Below are positions 45,492 through 57,668 of a DNA stretch of 64,000 nucleotides, piece after piece. The stretch comes from Stomoxys calcitrans (taxonomy: Eukaryota; Arthropoda; Insecta; Diptera; Muscidae), in the NCBI RefSeq assembly GCF_963082655.1, contig NC_081556.1, forward strand, positions 72,153,227 through 72,217,226. The letters run 5' to 3'. The notes beneath the pieces were generated by a model. The model was not told the origin of the DNA and ran no database searches. It saw only the letters and a list, made by a program, of their open reading frames with translations. A program made the translations under genes and the position numbers. Numbering within the stretch: the stretch's first letter is position 1; the number at the start of each line of letters is the position of its first letter.

Positions 45492-46429
45492 TTGATTCAC
45501 TTATCCTTCAACTTTTTGTACAATGTTTCTTCAATAACTTTTACTATGTACCCGGATTTTGGTTGAAATCGGTTCGGAATTTCTACCGGAGGTTTTTTCG
45601 CATCACAAATTTGCAGCATCGAATAGGTGTTTTATGAAAACCAGAGGCCAAATCACCGCATACGTGAACGAGTAAAATCGTTCGAAATCTCTCTATCGTA
45701 AATTATGTATCTCATTATTGAACAGGAATTTTTGAAATTTAGGAACGCGATTGTTCAAATTGCCCATTATTTATAAAAACTTTGACAAAAAATTTACATA
45801 GAAGTGGCATAACATCCATTTTATACAAATTGAAATTTCATTCGATACGAAAGCGTACTAGGTCATGTATTCACCAGCTGTTTAAAGGCTGGTACCATAC
45901 CCGCATATTGGGAAATTTTTTTCGTGGTTACTTTTTTTGCTATAGATTTTGAGGCAAAAACCTTGCTAGTTTCATTCAGTAGTACATTCCCCCATAACTT
46001 ATAAAACAATTTTTATACAAGTACCTATTATGTCATCATTGAGATTTTTGTAGAGTTTCAAACAAGTAATCGCGAAAAACATACGTTTTCAACTGTGGAA
46101 AATTAACATAGTGCCAGCCATAATCTAAATACATAGCAAAAGAAGATTAGGTCTGTGCTCACTCTAATGCAAAGTATTGGAAAAGTACACGAACAGACCT
46201 ATTTTCTTGACTGATGAGCATTTAATTGAGTTGGTAATTTTAAACAAGTTATTAACTATTTAAATTTTGGCAAAGTTGTAATGTTGCCTCAGGTCTGCCA
46301 AATTCTAAAACAGACTGAACTTGTGGCGAATCTAATATGGGCATTAACAATTTTAAAGTAAAATATCTTCATTAAAAATAACTACATTCTGTCTTTTATG
46401 TTTTAAAATCATAAACCATATATATATTA
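45492..46429. other. Unassigned; small inverted-end motif
   Basis: No gene. TTAGGTCTGT at 46147-46156 and ACAGACCTATT at 46195-46203 are inverted ends about 40 bp apart, possibly a tiny deleted transposon related to 28314. Confidence 0.4.
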
Positions 46430-47385
46430 TTCCGCGTCGGACTAAAATTGTGGCTTCTGCAGCCTGAAAATTCCATATCGGATAAAAGATATATATGGGA
46501 GCTATATCTAAATCTGCACCGATTTTGACGAAATTTTGCACACATACGACAACGCCAAACACAACACCTCGTGCTAAATTTTTTTAAGATCGGACCAAAA
46601 TTTTAGCTTCTACCGGCTTAAAACTCCATATCGGAGGAAAGATATATATGGGGGCTATATCTAAATCAGGATCGATTTTTATGAAATTTTGTACACATAT
46701 GTAGATGTCGATTAAAACACCCCATGCCAAATTTTGTAAAGATCGGCGAAGAATTGTGGCTTCTACAGCCTTAAAAGGCCATATCGGATGAAAGATATAT
46801 ATGGGAGCTATATCTAAATCTGGACCGATTTTTATAAAATTTTGCATTTATAAAACACCTCGCGCAAAATCTTTAAAAGATCGGACTAAAATTGTGGCTT
46901 CTACAGCCTTAAAAGTCCACATCGGATGAAAGATATATATGGGAGCTGTATCTAAATCTGGACCGATTTTTATAAAATTTTGCACACATATGTAGATCTT
47001 AAATAAAACACCCCGTGCCAAATTTTGCAAAGATCGGACCAAAATTGTGGCTTCTACAGCTTAAAAAAAACATATCGGATGAAAGATATATATAGGAGCT
47101 GTATCTAAATTTGAACCGATTTTTTTCAAAATCAATAGCATTCGTCCTTGGGCCAATGAAGTGGCATGTGCAAAATTTCAAGACAATCAGACAATAAATG
47201 CGACCTGTACCTTGATCACAAGAATACATGGACAGGCAGACAGACGGACATGGCTAAATCGAACCAGGAATTGATTCTAAGTCGATCGGTATACTTATCA
47301 ACGGGCCAAGCTCTTCTCCTTCTTAGCGTTGCAAACAAATGCACAAACTTATAATACCCTGTACCACAGTGGTGGTGTAGGATAT
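46430..47385 (-). mobile_element. HINE subfamily 2 with five-unit array
   Basis: Unit starts GATATATATGGGAGCTATAT recur at 46488, 46641, 46794, 46932 and 47085 (spacing 153, 153, 138, 153). The element continues with GACAGGCAGACAGACGGACA, CATGGCTAAATCGAACCAGG, CTTCTTAGCGTTGCAAACAA and ends ATAATACCCTGTACCACAGT. The hairpin end on the left is not clear. Confidence 0.75.
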
Positions 47386-49034
47386 AACGACTTATTTTGT
47401 CTTCTTGATATTTGATTATTTCAGATGTATGTCAGTGGTGCCATCGTTAAAATACAAAGCATTTAGCGGAACGAGCGTTTTATTTATCCCTAAGCTAGCG
47501 AATCCGTTAGACTGGTTATCAAAATATATTTGTATCAAAATATATGTATATGAACCTAAAGACAATCGCTTAGACGCTATTGAATAAAATAACAAAAGTG
47601 TCTAAATTCACATTTCATTTCTTTCGAAAGAAATAGCTGGCGAATTTAACTGGTGGCAACACTGCACGAGAGCAACGTGTTGCTGCTCAAATGACTGAGA
47701 AAATAGAGAGCGCTAAACTGAACAAGATCACCGCATGCCAAAAAAAAATTATCGAATCCAAAGAACATGGGCCAGATCAACCGTCGCAGTCGCCGCAGCA
47801 GCCGCAAACGGCATGGCAAGACATTACCGCCGCATCACTCACTCCCCCGACACAGCACAACTACAGTTCACTTGAAACTAAAACATAACAAATTTTTCAT
47901 CATTTCACTTCATTTCTCTCTGTTTTTTATTTATTTTTCATTTTATTTCACGCCACACAAAGACTACATCATTCAAATATTTTTGAAGGCATTATTTTTC
48001 TCGTCTGTTTTGTTGAAACAAAGTGTTGTTCATTTGTTTATTTGGTTAATTTAAGGTCGTCACTTGCAGAAGTAAGGTACATCTATATATCTGTATGTGC
48101 CTCAGTGTGTGTTGGTTTTTTTGTGCTTCTTGGAAATAGGCAAAAACACCTTAGCATTGCAGTATTATTGTTGTTGTTGTTGTTTTTTTTATATTACATT
48201 TTTGTAAACCTTTTACATACTTTTCTTAATTTTTGCACGTTAAGCAATTATTTTACACTGCTCCTCCCAAGAGGTTTCAGTTTGATTTCGTTTTCTTTAT
48301 TTTTGTTTTTCACACACGAAATTTTAACGCATACCGTCCCGTCGTAAATACAAAAATATTGTTTTTTCCTTTTATATTTCAATAAGTTTTCAAATTCTAA
48401 TTCAGTGCGGACTAGTCCATCACACGCACACACACAGCCGAAAGGAAATAGCAAACGAACCGAACGTGGAGAACTCCAACTTGCTAATGAAAAACGTTTC
48501 ACTCACCAAGAGAGCTCCAACCGTCGCATTCGAGTCGTTGAGAATGTTCTCCCCATTCGTTGGAGTTTTGTTTTGATTGTTGCTTCGTATTTGCCCGTAT
48601 TGTTTTTGTTGGCGCGTTGTATTCGTTTGTTTATGTGCTGGGGGTTACTTTTTCCACAATTCACCGCCTGCAATGGCATATCACCACCACCGCTGCTAAA
48701 TTAACAGCTGTTTTCGTTGTGTCCCATGATCTGTCAGAAGAGCGCCACTCTTGGGAAGCAACAAACGATTTAACAGAGTTGTTTCGTTTCAATGTTCCCA
48801 GATTTTGTTAGATGCACTCGACGTTAAAATGTAACTTATTAAAAGTAGAATATCAATGTAAATAGAAGAGCACACAACTGTTGCCACATTGACATAAATG
48901 TGGAAAAAGGTAATCATTTTTTTAGTGCAGTGCCAATCAGGATTTTTATAATCTATTATGTTATGCTACTATCGAGGAGAACATTGCACTACAATTCTAA
49001 ACAAAACATCTGACTTGCACTGGATAGGACTAAA
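47386..49034. other. Unassigned sequence, possibly unique host DNA
   Basis: No transposon signature from about 47600 to 48990. It includes a short GCAGCAGCC-rich tract near 47790, TTGTTGTTGTTG at about 48170 and a CA run near 48420. Open frames up to about 100 residues occur on both strands but show no domain. A promoter or UTR of a neighbouring gene is possible but not shown. Confidence 0.4.
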
Positions 49035-49867
49035 ACAAGTAAGATCGTGCTAAATTCGGCCGGGCCGAATCTTATATACCCTCCACCATGGATCGTAGAA
49101 GTCATTGTGTTTTGTGTATTTCAGTCCATTCGGATAAGAATTGCGCCTTGTAGGGGCTCAAAAAGCAAAATCGGGAGATAGGTTTATATGGGAGCTGTAT
49201 CAAGCTATAGATCGATTCAGATCATATTAGACACGAATGTTGAAGGTCATGAGAGAATCCGTTGTACAAAATTTCTGCCAAATCGGATAAGAACTGCGCC
49301 CTCCAGAGGCTCAAGAAGTCAAAATCCGAGATCTGTTTATATGGCAGCTATATCAGGTTATGAACCGATTTGCGCAATACTTGGCACAGTTATTGGAAGT
49401 CATAACAAAACATCTCATGCAAAATTTCACCCAAATCGGATGAGAATTGCGCCCTCTAGAGGCTCAAGAAGTCAAGATCCCAGATCGGTTTATATGGCAG
49501 CTATATCAAAACATTGACCGATTTGAACCATACTTACTACAGTTATTGGAAATGATACCTAAATACTACGTGCAAAATATCATGGAAAAACATGGACCGA
49601 TTTGGCCCATTTACAATCCCAACCGACCTACACTTATAAAAAGTATTTGTGCAAAATTTTTAGCGGCTAGCTTTACTCCTTCGAAAGTTAGCGTGCTTTC
49701 GACAGACAGACGGACGGACATACGGACGGGCGGACATGGCTAGATCGACTTAAACTGACATGACGATCAAGAATATATATATACTTTATGGGGTCTCAGA
49801 CGCATATTTCGAGGTGTTACAAACAGAATGACGAAATTGGTGGAGGTGGAGATGGAGGGTATAAAAA
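49035..49867 (-). mobile_element. HINE, complete
   Basis: ACAAGTAAGATCGTGCTAAA, hairpin TTCGGCCGGGCCGAA, TATACCCTCCACCATGGAT, three to four units (GCAGCTATATCAGGTTATGA), TTCGACAGACAGACGGACG, GATCAAGAATATATATATAC, GAGGTGTTACAAACAGAATG, and the end GGAGGGTATAAAAA. This is the cleanest example of the family in the window. Confidence 0.82.
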
Positions 49868-50221
49868 CCCCCTCAAACGATCACTCAGCTTGATAACTGT
49901 GTAAAATTGAAGCGGTTTGTAGTAATTGTGAATAGATTCATGTTTTTGAATGATGAGAAATGCGTCTTTCTTACATATGGTATGAGGATTAAATCGAGTG
50001 ATTGTTTCCATATAAATGATGATAAAAAAGCAAGCAAAAATTTGTATCTGTTCATATTATTTTAGTTTGGGAAGACAAGTAATGAAAATGTTATGCTTTC
50101 TGGAAGATTTGAACTTGTTTTAAAGTGGTGTACCTGTAAACTTTTATTGTTAATTTGAGTTTTTTTTGCACCGAGCGTTGTCATATGGCAACACCAGTGC
50201 TTTTAGGGTACACCAGTGCTT
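49868..50221. other. Unassigned; 19-bp tandem duplication at its end
   Basis: No gene. CACCAGTGCTTTTAGGGTA is present twice in tandem at about 50192-50229. Confidence 0.5.
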
Positions 50222-50560
50222 TTAGGGTATTTTTATACCTTCCACCAAAGTATAGCCCGGCTGTCCCAAAAGCATGCTAACTTTAAAATGAGTACAGCTA
50301 ACTCCTTTAAAATTCTCACAAATACTTCACATTGATGTAGTTGGGTTTGGATTGTACAGGGTCAAAATCGGTCTGGGCCTACATACATTTCCCATAGAAA
50401 TCGATCTCCCGGCTCTCGTCTAGGCTTAAATTTTGCTCTATTCATACGATTACTTTTGTTGAAAATGTTCTATAACATGTATATCATAGCACCTATATAA
50501 ACTGGATTAGACCCTTGGCCCTGGAGGGCACAATGGTGACTTCTGTTTACTTTCTTACGC
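50222..50560 (+). mobile_element. Degenerate HINE, 5' part
   Basis: TTTTTATACCTTCCACCAAA and diverged units (ATCGATCTCCCGGCTCTCGT and GGCCCTGGAGGGCACAATGG). It is older than the other copies. Confidence 0.5.
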
Positions 50561-51029
50561 ATCTGCCTGTACAATATGGTTCAAATCACATCTCACAAAT
50601 TAGCTAATGAGTGACTCTCATTAAAAAAAAGCTTTAATTCATTTTTCTATTCCCACTACTGAGTACATACAAAACCTAATAGCTGTGTTATATTTTAATA
50701 CAATGTGTAGTACAGTGCAATGGAATTAGTATAAAAATGATATCTATGACGGACAACGAAGTTCGGCATAAATTACCAGTACATCAGTCGTCAGGATTGC
50801 CAGATATGTTAATGTGGCCACCAGATAAGTTAATGTGGCCACCTTCAGAAATACCTCTATCGTGAATGGCAAAATAGAATTAAAACCAATTATTAGTACG
50901 TGTACAAATCTTAATAAATTTTATTTGACTTCTATGCCCCACATGTTTTACCAGTTTTATTAATAAATTTTACAAATATTTTCGAAATTAAATTTTACAT
51001 ATATTTTCATGGCAAACAAACAGACTTGC
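50561..51029. other. Unassigned
   Basis: No gene. Contains a short duplication, CCAGATATGTTAATGTGG / CCAGATAAGTTAATGTGG, at 50801-50838. Confidence 0.45.
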
Positions 51030-51285
51030 ACTGGATACTTTTTTGCGTTTTATTTTTGCCCTTTGAGGCTTGTCTATTCAGTACTAAAATTCGCTTAAAT
51101 CGATGCACCTATCTCCGAGATCTGGCATTTTGGGAAATTAGGGTAAAGGGGAGGGTCTGCCACTTCGGGTATCACAAAATGAAGTTCAACGGGGGTCTAA
51201 CTCTACCATCTGTGAAGATTTCATGAAAATTGGTTCAGGCATTTTTGGGTCTATACGGAACAACAAACAAACTGCAACATTTTTG
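51030..51285 (-). mobile_element. Helitron 5' region fragment
   Basis: On the minus strand: GTATAGACCCAAAAATGCCT, TTTTCATGAAATCTTCACAG, ATGCCAGATCTCGGAGATAG and GATTTAAGCGAATTTTAG, which matches the first 300 bp of the complete Helitron at 38410. It ends in a TACTGAATAGACAAGCC block also present at 17910. Confidence 0.65.
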
Positions 51286-51326
51286 AACGTTCACAGTACG
51301 ACCCAGCTTTATTTATTAATTTATCA

Positions 51327-51535
51327 TAATTAACATGTAAAAGCGTGCGAAGTTCGGCCGAGCCGAATCTTAAATACCCTCCCCCATGGATTGCATTTGT
51401 CAAGTTCTTTGCCCGATATCTCTTAATAGGCAAACAAAGGATAATGGATGAGCTATTGCAGCTATATCAGGTTATGGACCGATCCGGACCATACATGGTT
51501 TGGATGTTAAAGACCATAGTAGAAGTTATAGTGCA
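51327..51535 (-). mobile_element. HINE hairpin-end fragment
   Basis: ATGTAAAAGCGTGCGAAGTT, hairpin TTCGGCCGAGCCGAA, ATACCCTCCCCCATGGATTG, then part of one unit up to GACCATAGTAGAAGT. The family Y relic begins right after. Confidence 0.75.
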
Positions 51536-54500
51536 AAACTTGTATCGGACCGATACAAGCATATTGTTTTCGGGGATCAACTCTCAATTGAAATGTGTTG
51601 TTATGCCGAGTTTTGCCCAAGCACAGTCCAGAGGTAAGACATTCCTTCTCGACTAAAAGCACACGTTTGGATACCAAGCATTCCCTTAGATCCTGAATCC
51701 ATACTTGGGAGACTGAGGGTCCACCAACTGTAAGATCGGTAGATTGGATGAGGCTGAGGGCGACCGGAGACATGCAGTGTTTGCACTAAACTCCGGCTGT
51801 CTCGCAGACCTCAACAAGTCTGAATAAGATGTATCCTACGGATTCAGCATGTTTAGAATGAAGGTTTATAGAAGCGTTGAGAGTGAGGAATCAGAACGTC
51901 TCGGCAGTTGTTGCTGACCACTTGTCTGAGGAACTATCAAACACACGGATTCTTGCAAAGAACAGTCTAAATATTTTTCTTTTCCTGAGGCTAAGCACTG
52001 AAGATTCTGTAGTGGCCAGTTTTGAAATAAATAAATTTCATTACTGGCTGGCTTCCCTATATATTTTGAGATGCCGCTTTCAAGCCTAAAGTTGCTGGTT
52101 GGAACCGCTTTTGCAGAGAAAAAGAGCCTCAATGTAGGAAAGAATGCTAATGCACATCACCAGATATGGGAAAATTCGGTTATCAAGGAAAGGGGTGAGC
52201 CGCTTACCGAATATATTATAATTTGCAATCTGGCGATTTATAATAAAGGGAATAAACCGAGGAACAGACAGGAGGTACTAGAAATTACCTTTGTATAGGA
52301 AGATATAAGCAGAAGGATATGTGACTGGGAAGTGCTGGATGACCAAAGCTTCTCAAATCATCGTTACATTAGTTTCAGCCATGGAGAAAGTAATGCAGAA
52401 GTGGTCCCTCGGCTAAACAGAAGAAAGGCGGATTGGGATAAATTTCGGTACACATTCTACACGACCATTCCTTCTAGACCAGACAAGAAAGCGGCAACTG
52501 CGGAGGATATAGACATAATGGTAAAGCGGATCACGAAGGCCTGAATGACTCGCTTGTGTCAGCATGTCCTATAGTCAAGCCAATGCGCAAACAGCGAACG
52601 CCATGGTAGACCTCAGAGCTGTTTGGTCTAAGAAAGTACTGCAGAAGCCACAAGAGCACCACACGATTGGGACATCTATAAGGCTGAGTAAGAAAATATA
52701 ATGGCGGGCTGAGCAAGGCTCAAATCAAATCCTGGGTGGAATACTGCAGCTCCGTAGAGGATACATCTAAGGCCTCTAGGCTAACGAAGATTCTGTCCTC
52801 TAGACCTATTACGGTAGGGTATATTCAGAAGTCAGAGAATGTATAAACAATGTTTAGTGAGGAAACACTAGAACTACTCGTTGGTACACATTTCCTCGGA
52901 AATTCTCCATCGGACAACGTGGCGCCAGAAGAGATTGTCACTCGTATGCATTCGTCGGAGGTTATTAGGGAAATTGCGCCTAAGTCGAAAATCCTTTGGG
53001 TTAGATTACAAGCTGCACCAATGGACTGGCTCCTTGGCTTAGGGATATGTACTTTGCTTGTGTCAGCATATCGTATATACCTGTAAGATGGAGGGACACA
53101 AAGGTAATTTTCATTCCAAAAGCATAAAAACCTACCCACACGAAGTCAAAAGCATTGCCTCGTATAAGTCTGTCATCCTTTATGCTGAAGACTCTTGAGA
53201 GGTTGATAAAACCTTTCTTAGGGCGAAGATCCCTGGAGATAGCCTGCCGCGGCAGCAGCATGCATATAATAAAGGCAAGTCCACTGAAAGACCTTTTCAC
53301 GACTTAGTCCCCTACATTAAGGGTTCTCTCGCTGTCAAGGAGTATAAGATGTCAGCATTTCTGGACATTCAATGTGGTTTTAATAAAAAAAAATTGGAGG
53401 GTTTAAATAGCGTGTCATGCACTAGGTATATACTGCAGTTGTCAGACCTATAATGCTATATGGTGTTGTGGTCTGGTGAACGGCGCTTCAAAAGTTCACC
53501 TACTGTTCAAAACTCAATCGTTTCCAGCCGCACTGTGATGCGAAAAGACAACGCCATCTGATGCACTGAATTTAATGAGACACCTAATGCCTCAAGACAT
53601 TGTGGCTAGACAAATTGCTGCTACCTCTGCTGTGGGACCAATGGAACTTTGTCTATGTTTATGCGGCAGCTACGGACACCGTGTTATCCTTGTCCGATGT
53701 TCCAAGCAGTATGGATTACACATTGCCTGAACCGTTTTTTGATAAAAGGAACTGTACCACTATTTTTGATAGAACCGATAGGAACTGCGATATCCCTGAT
53801 AAAAGAAGTGGGGTTACATAATACAAGTTAGTTCATCATATTTATCCACGATTAGTTAAGAATTCTTAAAAGTTAGAAAATTGACTTTGTACAAATAAAA
53901 CTTACTACTCATGAGTGTAGATAAATCAGCTTACAACTTGTGTGGAGTTAGTAATTTTCCTTAAACGATTATTTTTGAAATAAGCGAGAACTTTACTAAA
54001 CATTGGCAAAAGCATGTGAGAGACAGCATGGGTGAGAGACAGGCGGAACAAAATGTGTTGCGCAATTAAGATGTGTCCGCAACCTAATTGGATGCTCCGA
54101 AGAAATCGGAAATAGAAAATTTTTGTTGATAATTTTAACTTTCAATTACAATGCTCGTTAGTTCATGTTTTACTTGTGGGAAGTGATTACTGAACTAATG
54201 CTACGCAAAAACAATATCGCAGCTGTTATGAAATTATTGAGCTCGCAGCGATCACATAATTCTTCAGCGCCATAGAAGTTCAATATTCAATATTAGTTCA
54301 TTTTAACTATTGTTGAGGCTCAACATTTTTTGATTGTATATTGTAGTATCTGCTGTGTGTCCCACACTGGCAGTCAAAAGGAGTTCCACTTTAGGTTCTC
54401 GTTTCTTTGAGAACTTTTCTGATTTAGCGGATGTGCACATTCGCAAGTTGTTATTTAAATCTGAATTCAACGGCAGAAACTATAAGGCATTTTCATTCTC

Positions 54501-54546
54501 CTGTTCCTTTGGTCTAATGGCTGACTGCCAATTAAACCTAACCTAA
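51536..54546 (+). pseudogene. I/LOA-like non-LTR retrotransposon (family Y), multi-domain relic
   Basis: Order along the plus strand: an ORF1 (gag-like) piece at 51540-51930 (GDRRHAVFALNSGCLADLNK); the end of an endonuclease at about 52240-52450 (RQEVLEITFV, ICDWEVLDDQSFSNHRYISF with the S-NHR position of the usual SDH motif, RRKADWDKFRYTFYTTIPSR); a linker; an RT start at 52850-53290 (WRDTKVIFIPKA, ISLSSFMLKTLERL, degraded by stops); AFLDIQCGFNKK at about 53360; then a deletion of the RT centre, including YADD, to VVRPIMLYGVVVW at about 53440; and finally the ORF2 tail LAVKRSSTLGSRF at 54370 and AACCTAACCTAA. Dead, but it fixes the domain order of the family. Confidence 0.78.
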
Positions 54547-54740
54547 GCTACAGCAAACATTTCAGCTGTTTTTACTAACAAATTTAGATGGAAACAGCAG
54601 ATTTTGTTAGTTAAAATAGCAGTGCGCAAAATATGTTTGCTTACACAGCAGTTACATCTGCTTTAGCATTTTCAGCATATAAAAACTACTGTTTTAGCTA
54701 ACTTTTTTGGTGTTTTTATTAATAACAAATTTTGTTGGGT
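54547..54740. mobile_element. CAGCAAA-rich element, second copy
   Basis: CTACAGCAAACATTTCAGC, AACAAAATCTGCTG-type motifs on the minus strand, and the end AATAACAAATTTTGTTGGGT, which is the inverted counterpart of CTCAACCAAATTTGTTATT at 28976. It adjoins the 3' end of family Y. Confidence 0.6.
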
Positions 54741-54839
54741 GCACGAGAACTCAACTATCTACTTATGAACCAATCTGGACGTCATTTGGTGTGGAAGTTG
54801 GTGGTCGTAGGTTCCTACCAAAATTTTAAGGTTTTTATT

Positions 54840-55150
54840 CTCTTCGTTAAACCGAGAGACGTTGGAGCATTTCCCTTGTCATTGCCCGGCTTTCGCGTCT
54901 AACAGATACCGGCACTTAGGTGGAGACACAATACCATTGATGAACCAACTTAGGGGAGTTGTATTAAAAACAATTAAGGAATTTGTAAGTAGCACGGCCA
55001 GAAAAATTTTAAGTTAAGATTTAACTTAAAATTTTCTTTTTAGAGGTTACTTTATAGTTTTTAGAGCGCACAACTAGCCTATTACTGGCTTAGGTGTATA
55101 TCCATAATGGCATGGGGCGGATTAATATCTGCACCCACTTTTCAACCTAA
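54840..55150 (+). pseudogene. Family X retrotransposon, 3' end fragment
   Basis: GAGACGTTGGAGCATTTCCC encodes ETLEHFPCHCPAFAS, then GGDTIPLMNQLRGVV and KTIKEFVSSTA. This matches the C-terminus of the copy at 19657-20028. The 3' UTR follows (TTTTTAGAGCGCACAACTAG, GGCATGGGGCGGATTAATAT) and includes a palindrome at 55003-55035. Confidence 0.78.
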
Positions 55151-55154
55151 CAAT

Positions 55155-57137
55155 GACAAAGGAAATGCTCCAACGTCTCATCATCTTCCCCGCATGCCCT
55201 ACTCATGCTCCGACACCCAAACGATGCGGATTTTGCCATCCTCTGAGAAGGCGTTAATCTCCTTCTTACACTGCAAGACTATTTGTGACCTTACCGTCCT
55301 GGTTGTTATTGCCCTTATGGCAATTTTACTGTCGGTAAAGATGTTCACACTCGACGTCCTCGCGTTAGCACCACACCACTTCAGGCATTCCGTGATCGCC
55401 CGGATCACCGCCTGCAAGACCGTATTATGGTCAGGCAGCCTAAAACCGATGTCAGTCCCTGTGTTCTCAATGTAAACCTCCAGGCCCACTCTATCCTCTA
55501 GCTTTGATCCATCCGTGTAACATGATGTTCCAGATGGCAATACTAGGGTTCCGTCAATCCAAGACTGTGCCGATGGCAGCAGTATCTCGCACTCGACTTC
55601 AAGGTTCATCTCAGGTATCCCATCGGAAACCTCTTCCCTTCCTTCCAGGTTTCCTATCGTCGCCTCGATTATACCGCGATGGTATGAGCTGCTCCCATCC
55701 TCAATCCATTCTCCGATCGCCTTAAGTTTCATAGCCGCAGTGGCTGCCTCACACTTAATATGTATGTCAATGGATCGGATATTTAGAATAGTCTCCAGTG
55801 CCCTGTCCAAGATCACACCTAAGCATTAGACCTTGTCAGATATCGAAATCGTCTTATTGAGGAAACGTGGTGCGTTAAATTCGCCCACCTTTGTCTTCTT
55901 CGTGAACAGGCATATTTCAGTCTTCTCTGGGCTAACATTGAGACCTCTGGCTCTAGCCCAGTCATATGCCATATGCAAGACCCTTTCGGCCCTTTTGCAT
56001 AGCTCGTTCGGATCCTTACCCCTTAGAAGTATTATAACATCGTCTGCGTATGCGTCATATGGTTTATCCAGTCTCTAAGGACCGGGTCCACCCGGTACTG
56101 GTCTAAGGATTGAATCTGTGTGTCGCTCCGCACATGGTTAAAAGCCCCCTCGATGACAATGCATACCGTAAGTGTGTACGTTTTGGCATTAAAGGATTCT
56201 TCTATTTTATGCACAACCTCGTGCAGGGCAGTCTCCACCGACCTTCCCTTGACATAGGCATGCTGTCTGTATTAGAGCAGTTCGCTGGATGTTATACTCT
56301 TTATCATGGTGTCCACAATACGTTCCATGGTTTTGAGTAGAAAGGACGCAAGGCTTATGGGTCTGTAGGCCTTTGGTGTCGCATAACTTGACTTGCCGGG
56401 CTTGGGTATAAACACCACCCTTACCTCCTGCCAGGCTTTTGGAGTATATGCAAGTCCTAGGCACACTGTGAAAATTTTGACCAGATGAGGCGCCAGATAG
56501 TTTGCCACTTTCTGTAGTAACGCTGGAAATTTTCCATCAGGTCCGGGTGATTTAAATGGTTTGAAGCTCTTCAAAGATTCCTTCACCATAAATTTCGTTA
56601 TTATAAACCTTCGATCAACGTCATTATTTCAAGAGTCCGGTGTCTTCGTGAGTCCCTTCGAATCCTGTGGAAAATGGGTTTTCATCAAAAGCCTCAACAT
56701 GTCCTCCGTTGTCTCTGCTCTCACTCCCATGTCGTCTACTAAAGTTTCAGTTTGGACATGGGTTTTTGAGAGAAACTTTTTTATCTTGGCGGCGTCATTG
56801 ACTCTATCGACCTGTTCACAGAAAAGCTTCTAGGAGGCACGTTTTGCCGCTCTGGTAATCTTATTGTATTCCTTGAGCCGTGTGTAATACACGTCCCAAT
56901 AAATTTCCCGCCTTTTTACGACGTGCTCTGCTAAAGACTGCGGACCTCTTTCTCAATATTGCGAATCTCCGATTAGATTTTCCGAACATATCGTCACATC
57001 TAATACCTCCTCCCTAATCCTATTAACAAAGGTAGCGGTGTTACCAATATTAAGTGTTATTAGGTCGTTAGTATTCAAGAACTCTGCCAGGGCTTGGCCC
57101 CGCTTATTAGTGTTGGTACTACCCCACGAAACTTTTA
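55155..57137 (-). pseudogene. Family X retrotransposon, endonuclease-RT-RNase H relic
   Basis: Leftward from 57137: SWGSTNTNKRGQALAEFL (end of the endonuclease); linker; then RT with FKPFKSPGPDGKFPALLQ, WQEVRVVFIPKPGKSS, YRPISLASFLLKTMERIV, a stop, HAYVKGRSVETALHEVVHKI and VIEGAFNHV (normally DIEGAFN). There is a deletion, then AYADDVIILL at about 56045 with both Asp intact, and SPEKTEICLF. A second deletion removes the RT thumb. RNase H starts CYTDGSKLEDRVGLEVY and includes NIFTDSKIAIRAI. The frame from 55816 to 55199 is continuous for 205 residues. It ends in a truncated DETLEHF motif that abuts the plus-strand copy. Inactive. Confidence 0.82.
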
Positions 57138-57293
57138 AATAAAGATGCTATCTTTAAGTTTAATTTCACATTTATTAACGGGTACGACCACCACTTTCAA
57201 ATTTCTATCGCAGATTGGTTCTTATTTTGCCACACAGATGGCTATCCAATTATTATTAAAAAAATCGCTTTTTAGCTAGCATCTTAAGCTAAA
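57138..57293. other. Unassigned gap
   Basis: AT-rich, nothing recognised; it separates family X from the HINE that hosts the BEL element. Confidence 0.4.
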
Positions 57294-57668
57294 ACAAGTA
57301 AAAACGTGCTAAGTTCGGCCGGGCCGAGTCTTATATACCCTTCACCTTGGAACGCATATGTTCAGTTCTTTGAATAACTTTTCAAATATATATGAGCTAT
57401 ATCAAGTTATTGGCCGATGTGGAAAGTACTTGTCATGGCTGTTACAAGTCATAGAAAAACACAACCTTCAAAAATTCAGTCAAATTAGGAGATCGGTTTA
57501 TATGGCAGCTATATCAGGTTAGGCATCGATTTTCTAGGCACAGTTATTGCAAGTCATACCAAAACGACATATGTAAAATTTCAACCAAACTCAAGAAGTC
57601 TAATCGGGAGATTGGTTTATATGGCAGCTATATCAGGTTATGGACTGATTTAAAAAAATCTTGCCACA
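57294..57668 (-). mobile_element. HINE, interrupted by the BEL/Pao element
   Basis: ACAAGTAAAAACGTGCTAAG, hairpin TTCGGCCGGGCCGA, TATACCCTTCACC, then two or three units (TTTATATGGCAGCTATATCA). It stops in the middle of a unit (GGACTGATTTAAAAAAATCT, CTTGCCACA), where the LTR begins at 57669. The remainder should lie beyond 64000. Confidence 0.78.

Noticed and set aside
48042..48811. Open frames rich in Phe/Leu/Val as membrane proteins
   Set aside because: T-rich DNA gives such frames by chance; overlapping frames exist on both strands, with no start context or homology.
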